From Tetracentron sinense (Eukaryota; Streptophyta; Magnoliopsida; Trochodendrales; Trochodendraceae): DNA of 64,000 nucleotides. Shown in pieces: positions 59,001 through 64,000 of this stretch. Below the pieces are notes generated by a model. The model did no database searches, was not told where the DNA came from, and worked only from the letters and a program-made list of their open reading frames with translations. How positions within the stretch are numbered: position 1 is the stretch's first letter; each line of letters starts with the position of its first letter. The translations under genes and the position numbers were made by a program. The stretch is taken from the NCBI GenBank assembly GCA_015143295.1, contig CM026551.1, positions 12,420,499-12,484,498 of the forward strand, written 5' to 3'.

Positions 59001-60400
59001 CACCCGCCTCCACAACGCTGTCTTCTCCGTATTGAAACGCCAAATCCACTTCCCCAATAAAGCGTTATTCATACACTTTATTCTTCTAAAACCCAAACCT
59101 CCAAATTCTTGGGGTCTCGTAACCCATTCCCACTTTACGAGGTGCAATTTCCTGAGATCCCCTGCCCCCCCACAAAAAATCTCTCTGAAGCTTCTCCAAT
59201 CTCTTGGCCACCACCCGCGGCATCTTGAATAAAGACATTTGAAAAATTGGAAGACTTGCCAACACACTTTTGATCAACGTTATCCGCCCTCCTAATGAAA
59301 GAAATCGTTTCTTCCAACCCGCTAATCTTAGCTCCACTCTTTCCACTACCGGATCCCAAATAGTCGATGACCGAGGGTTCGCTCCTAGCGGCAAGCCAAG
59401 GTACTTGAGAGGCAAGGAGACTAAACTGCATCCCAAACTTCTAGCACTTCTTTCCAGAAAACCCCTTTCCACTTCCCCCACCCCAGACAACTTACTCTTA
59501 GCCATATTAATCTTCAGGCCTGATAAAGCTTCAAAACATCTGAGCACTCCTCGCATGTTTGCCACCTGATCACTATCCGCCTCCAAAAAAAGAATGGTAA
59601 CGTCTGCATACTGGAGATGCGAAATAAACGGTCCCTCCGGCCCCACCTGAAACCCCTTAATCATCCCCAACCCTTCTGCCTTTGAGAGAAGTTTGCTAAA
59701 AGCTTCTGCCACCATGATGAATAGAAAAGGAGATAACGGACAGCCCTGACGCAAGCCCCTAGAACTCGGAAAGAACCCATGCGGGCACCCATTCACAAGA
59801 ATCGAAAAAAATGGCGACGAAACACATCCCTTCATCCACCGAATCCATCTGTCCCCAAACCCCATCAATCTAAGCATCTCTTCCAAAAACCCCCAATCTA
59901 CGTGGTCATACGCCTTTTCCATGTCTACCTGGCAAACAAGACCACCTAACCTTTCTCGACTCCGTGAGTCGATACACTCACTAGCAATCAAAACTCCATC
60001 AACCAACTGACGCCCCTTAACAAAGGCCCCTTGATACTCCCCCACCACCTTCCCCACCACCCTCTTCAATCTCTCTGCAAGAACCTTGGCCACTATTTTA
60101 TACAAACTTGTCACCAAACTAATCGGCCGAAAATCTTTCATCTCTTCTGCTCCATGAGTCTTCGGGATTAGGGAGATGAATGTCGCTCTAACCTCCTTAT
60201 TCCATCTACCCCTTTCATGAAATTCCACAAACACCCTCATCAGATCTACTTTCACCACATCCCAACATCCCTTCAATCAGGTATATAAAATTTAGCTTCT
60301 GCTGTAGCATGCCTTATTAATTGCAGGATGGTTTGATATGTCAGGTCAAGTCATAATCCAAAGTACCCTAAACTCTTAGGGGGTATTTTGGGGCGAGACA
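56019..60400 (+). mobile_element. Solo LTR, copy C, interrupted by a LINE
   Basis: Starts TGTAGTGACCCGAC and ends GGGGCGAGACA, flanked by GATCT at 56014-56018 and 60401-60405, as in A and B. LTR sequence is 56019-57920 and 60276-60400. About 1.06 kb of LTR present in copy B is missing where the LINE sits. Confidence 0.85.
57921..60275 (-). mobile_element. LINE (L1-type) in the copy C LTR, 5'-truncated
   Basis: Minus-strand element of about 2.35 kb with its poly-A tail at 57921-57934 (T run on the plus strand). Reverse transcriptase at 60276-59086 (ISLIPKTHGAEEMKDFRPIS, YQGAFVKGRQLVDGVLIASE, GLRQGCPLSPFLF, SGLKINMAKSKLSGVGEVE), a frameshift near 59150, the connecting region at 59267-58800, and a C-terminal zf-RVT-type region at 58825-58016 (HRGMIIPNRCPMCRQDEENV, HLFLHC). 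The catalytic box reads YADV instead of YADD (about 59603), so the second metal-binding Asp is lost. The endonuclease domain and ORF1 are absent. Less decayed than the LINE at 46160-48304. Confidence 0.88.
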
Positions 60401-62541
60401 GATCTAGTTTGAAATTGCAGCATTAATAAGACCAATAAACAATCAAGATTTTCACTTTTACTCAAAATAAAATCAAGAATTACTAAACAACATAGGTCAA
60501 TCAACAATCCCACAATAATGAACTTTCAAATTTGATCGGGTGATTGTAATGGCAGTGAGAACTTTCACTAGCTTAGGAATTTTGACAAATATTCATTGAG
60601 ATTTTCTTGTCAATTGAGGATTTTAAAGAAATTAATTAGGGTCAACAATGGTTATGAGTTAGACTTCGGTTTCGGTATAAACTTCGGTTGCTAAGGAAGT
60701 TGACACGTTTCGAGGAAGTTTAAGGAAGTCTAAAGAAGTTATGTAAAAATTAAAGAAATCTAGGGAACTTAAACGAAACATTGGAAATCTAAGATGAAAC
60801 TTTAGAAATTCAATACTTAAGCATAAATACACATCTAGAAATCATTATATTACTGATGCAAGCATGTAGTACTCAAATGTGAGAATTATATTAAGTGACA
60901 TGCGTTGTCTGCTTGTCTGAGCTGTAATTTTTTCTTGGTATTTCTCTGGATTGTCAATTTTTTAAAACGATATTTCATCTTCTTTGTCAAGTGAAGGGGT
61001 ATGTATTCTTTTTTTTATTTTTCAATGATTATCCATATTAATTGTTTTGGAAACCTAAAAACCTTATGAATGCACATTGAAGTCGATAAATTATTGAAAT
61101 TCAATTTAGTTTCTAAACCTATTTCATTCAACAATTGATGAGCTCAATGTTTTTACAATACTGAATCAATATGTGAAGAGGAGGAGATTGGTAGTTAAAT
61201 AATTTTGAATTTATGAAATACTATTAGGAAATTATCTGATTTTTTAAATATTACTAAAAAGTCATTGTCGGCATAATATACTAATAACAAGATTATTAGA
61301 ATAATAAAATTATAATTTATAGTAAGGTTAATGCTAACCATACTCTAATAATAAAATTATAATTTATAATAAGGTTAATGCTAGCACACTCTCGTTTAAA
61401 GTTAATTATATTTATAATAAGGTTAATGCTAGGTACACATGTCTTTCCTTATGAAGAAAGTAAGTTTAAAACTGGTGAAAGCATTACCCTTTTAAGTTAA
61501 AACCTGAAGTACTTCAATTTACAGATATTTTCTATACACTTCGGTTAACTTCCACTGAAGTTCTACATTTTCTCAATAATTTTTTTCTATTTTAGTCGAA
61601 GTTTACCAAGAAGTCCAATATTTTTAAAATACTAGTGCATTTCACTTCGGACACCATGGAAGTCGACTCAATTCGGTCAACTTCGACGGAATTGAGTCAA
61701 TTTTTGATACCATGCATGTGAGGTGGGGTTTCAAATAGTATTGGGTTAAATAACACAACCAACAGCAAGAACTAATGGATTTATGAAATTATGGTTAGGG
61801 TATAGTAATATGGTTGTTTTTAGGGTTTGGAATGGTATTAGGGTTGATGGTATTGGTATTTTAGCGTTTACACGTGAATTAGGGTTTGAGTAAGAGGGGA
61901 ATAGGATTAGGTACAGGTTAGGGAAAGATTAAAATTGCTGGGACAGGTTTGGGACAAAGGAATAGTGCTGGGACAGTGTTGGAATGTGGCTGGAGGCAAT
62001 GACAGTGTAGGGGAGGGGCTGTTGGGGGACTGTAGATGCTGGGACAAGCTTTTGGACAAAAGGAATAGCGCTGGGACAGTGTTGGAATGTGGCTGGAGGC
62101 AGTGAAAGTGTAGGGCAGGTGCTGTTGGGGGACTGTAGATGCAGGGACAGGTTGTTGGGATTGGTGCGGCAGCCTTGGACAGCAAGGTAAGGTTTGGTTT
62201 TGCAATACAAAGGGCTGGTGGCTGTTGGGGGACTGTAAGGAGTGGCTGTTCTTTGGGAATCACTCTAATGGCATCACACCAAATCCAATCATTGGAGAAT
62301 GCTTAAAAATATTTTCTTTTCATTCATTAAATTCATCAACTTACAATTTACAGCATAAATTTTGTTTAAATAGATGCAGTAAAAAATTAAGAATAGTAAA
62401 CTAGAGTTTGTTTTGTTTTTATCGGTAAATAGCAAATATAATAAAAATTAAACGAAACTACAACAGTTTACAGAATGCATTGCATTGCTATAGTTGGCTT
62501 TGGTATAAATATGCTTATTATAGATTTCTTTTTTCCTCCAG
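60401..62541. other. Spacer between LTR copy C and HSP70-17 copy E
   Basis: Collinear with 26592-28733. Includes the AT-rich triple repeat (61300-61490) and the 101-104 bp tandem repeat (units at 61936, 62038, 62140). No gene recognised. Confidence 0.6.
61936..62150. repeat. About 102-bp tandem repeat, second location
   Basis: Same array as 28128-28345, with a few substitutions and a short deletion near 62054. Confidence 0.8.
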
Positions 62542-64000
62542 GAGCACTATAACTTGTCAGAAGTTTGAGGAACTCTGTGGGGACCTATGGGAGAAATCTT
62601 TTATCCCTTTTAAAGAAGTGCTCAAGCATTCCGGTTTGAAGGTTGATGAGGTGGAACTGATAGGCAATGCCACTCACGTGCAAAGTTACAGGTCAATACC
62701 TACATTCTCATACTACATTATGGGACAAAGTACATACTTTCATTTTTCGAAGGCATCTAATGCTCTAAGCAATAATCATTTCACACTAGCTCTCATTCAC
62801 TCAGTTCTCTAAAAGAGAATCAGAAATGGAACCAGATAGTACTTCTCCAGAATTCATGTGTTTCTTATTTAGATTTTTCAGTATTATATACTGTGATTAC
62901 TGATTAAAAAAAAATTGAATATTGAGATATTGTTGTAAGAATCAGTTTTCCCTTATGCCCCTTCAACTCTGCCTGGCTCCTGCTTTGGGCATTTTTGAAA
63001 TGTAACAATACTTCACCACATGAGTACTTGATTTAATGCTATGCACAATTCTCAAGGACATTCAGGGTACCAATATGTATACTGTTGGACATACAGTTGG
63101 GTCGGCTCTTACAGGTATCTTCATTTGTGGCTAGATAAAATATCTTTGTCGTATTTGTAACAAGAAGCACTGCATGTTGGTGTTTAATGATTTTAGTCAT
63201 TAGGGGAATTCCTTTGATACATAATGATTTTAGTCATGCACAATGTACTCCAATGAATCTCTGTCATGGTTTTATCTCAACCACTTGCTTCTTGTTGAGT
63301 GTAAAAGTGTGCATGTATGGGTTACATTAGACCAGAATTTAATTAGCTGATATAAAAGATTTCTTTAGTTTGAGTGTGATTCTAAATTTCAATAACGACA
63401 TGTAGGTTTTTCAATACAATAAAATGCACATACATTATAAAGTATACACATTAAGAATGAAAAAAATAGTCTTGATCTATACACATAGATCAATTAACAC
63501 AGGGACTATGCACATGGATACATTGATACGGCTTTATGTGCCCTTTGCATAGGGTTGTTCTGTATCAGCTTTATGTTCTTGCTGATGCTGTGTCACCTTT
63601 ACCTTCCCCACTTCATCCGTCCTTACTGCGAGCACTGGGAAATATCCAAATCTGATTCTTAACGTATTGGTATTGGCCTCCTCAGCGTCATCATTATGTC
63701 TGCGTTAATAATTTTCATGTACATCTGGTCGAGGAAAGAAGAATGCATCTCTCAAAGAAAGTGGTACGTATTTCAGATGCAATTTCAGGAATATTTTATG
63801 ATGCCAAAATATTAGTATGCATTCTTTATGTTTGACCAATATATTTTGACCCTCAATGTTATATCTTTTGTTAGATCAAGATAATTAAAAACTTTTGATC
63901 ACTTCTTCCATCCATGTCATTTTTGGACGTCTCCTTGTCCTCTTTAGAGCCTTCGACCTTTTTGTGATAAACAGTTTATCAAATTAATAATCTCTTCAAG
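62542..64000 (+). pseudogene. HSP70-17/HYOU1-like pseudogene, copy E (runs off the window)
   Basis: Exon 62542-62691 reads STITCQKFEELCGDLWEKSF and KEVLKHSGLKVDEVELIGNA with good AG/GT borders, but one base is missing in the final codons (GTGCAAAG where copy B has GTGCCAAAG), shifting the frame before the donor. The following intron matches copy D after its insertion (29820 onward), with a deletion near 63230 (about 160 bp removed), and includes the receptor-kinase-like piece at 63600-63770. The copy continues beyond the window. Confidence 0.8.

Noticed and set aside
1-64000. CRISPR arrays, bacterial operons, tRNA or rRNA genes
   Set aside because: The tandem repeats found have no spacer architecture, and no tRNA or rRNA sequence was recognised by eye. 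A tRNA scan would be needed to exclude a diverged tRNA.

Overview
The window is plant nuclear DNA, most likely from a eudicot: AT-rich, with spliced gene fragments, Ty1/copia and Ty3/gypsy LTR retrotransposon remains, plant L1-type LINEs and MITE-like repeats. I found no intact protein-coding gene. Everything with recognisable coding similarity is a pseudogene, a gene fragment or a decayed mobile element.

The backbone is a head-to-tail array of a roughly 13-19 kb unit. Its core is the C-terminal half of an ER-lumenal HSP70 of the HSP70-17/HYOU1 (GRP170) family, exon by exon with introns. I call the copies A (2531-5844), F (12.4-14.45 kb, very degraded), B (16430-22326, most complete), D (28734-37155), C (49.05-54.87 kb) and E (62542 to the window end). 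An in-frame TAG and an upstream frameshift are shared by all copies that can be read there (A-D), so the gene was dead before it was amplified. Copies A, B and C carry downstream the same 3.1 kb solo LTR with the same 5-bp target duplication (GATCT), so the LTR was copied as a passenger. Shared indels support the order ((A,B),C),D.

Layout: 1-2530 is unique left flank (six-unit G-box minisatellite, an inverted repeat, and a minus-strand gypsy-like LTR piece rich in ACGT cores). 2531-10757 is copy A with its LTR. 10757-16430 is a patchwork holding a 5' fragment of ribosomal protein S2, an unrecognised exon present twice, copy F and a SINE-like insert. 16430-28733 is copy B with its LTR. 28734-37701 is copy D, disrupted by a 1 kb captured piece of copia plus LINE and by nested TIR elements. 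37702-48983 is a retrotransposon block: copia-1, an AT-rich spacer, then copia-2 with a LINE nested in it. A 65-base N gap follows, then about 2.9 kb of visibly noisy sequence. 49.05-62.54 kb is copy C, whose LTR is broken by a second LINE. 62542-64000 is the start of copy E.

No pathway or operon is encoded. The value of the window is as a record of how a dead gene fragment was repeatedly duplicated, invaded and patched. The reading is by eye; identities and boundaries need alignment.
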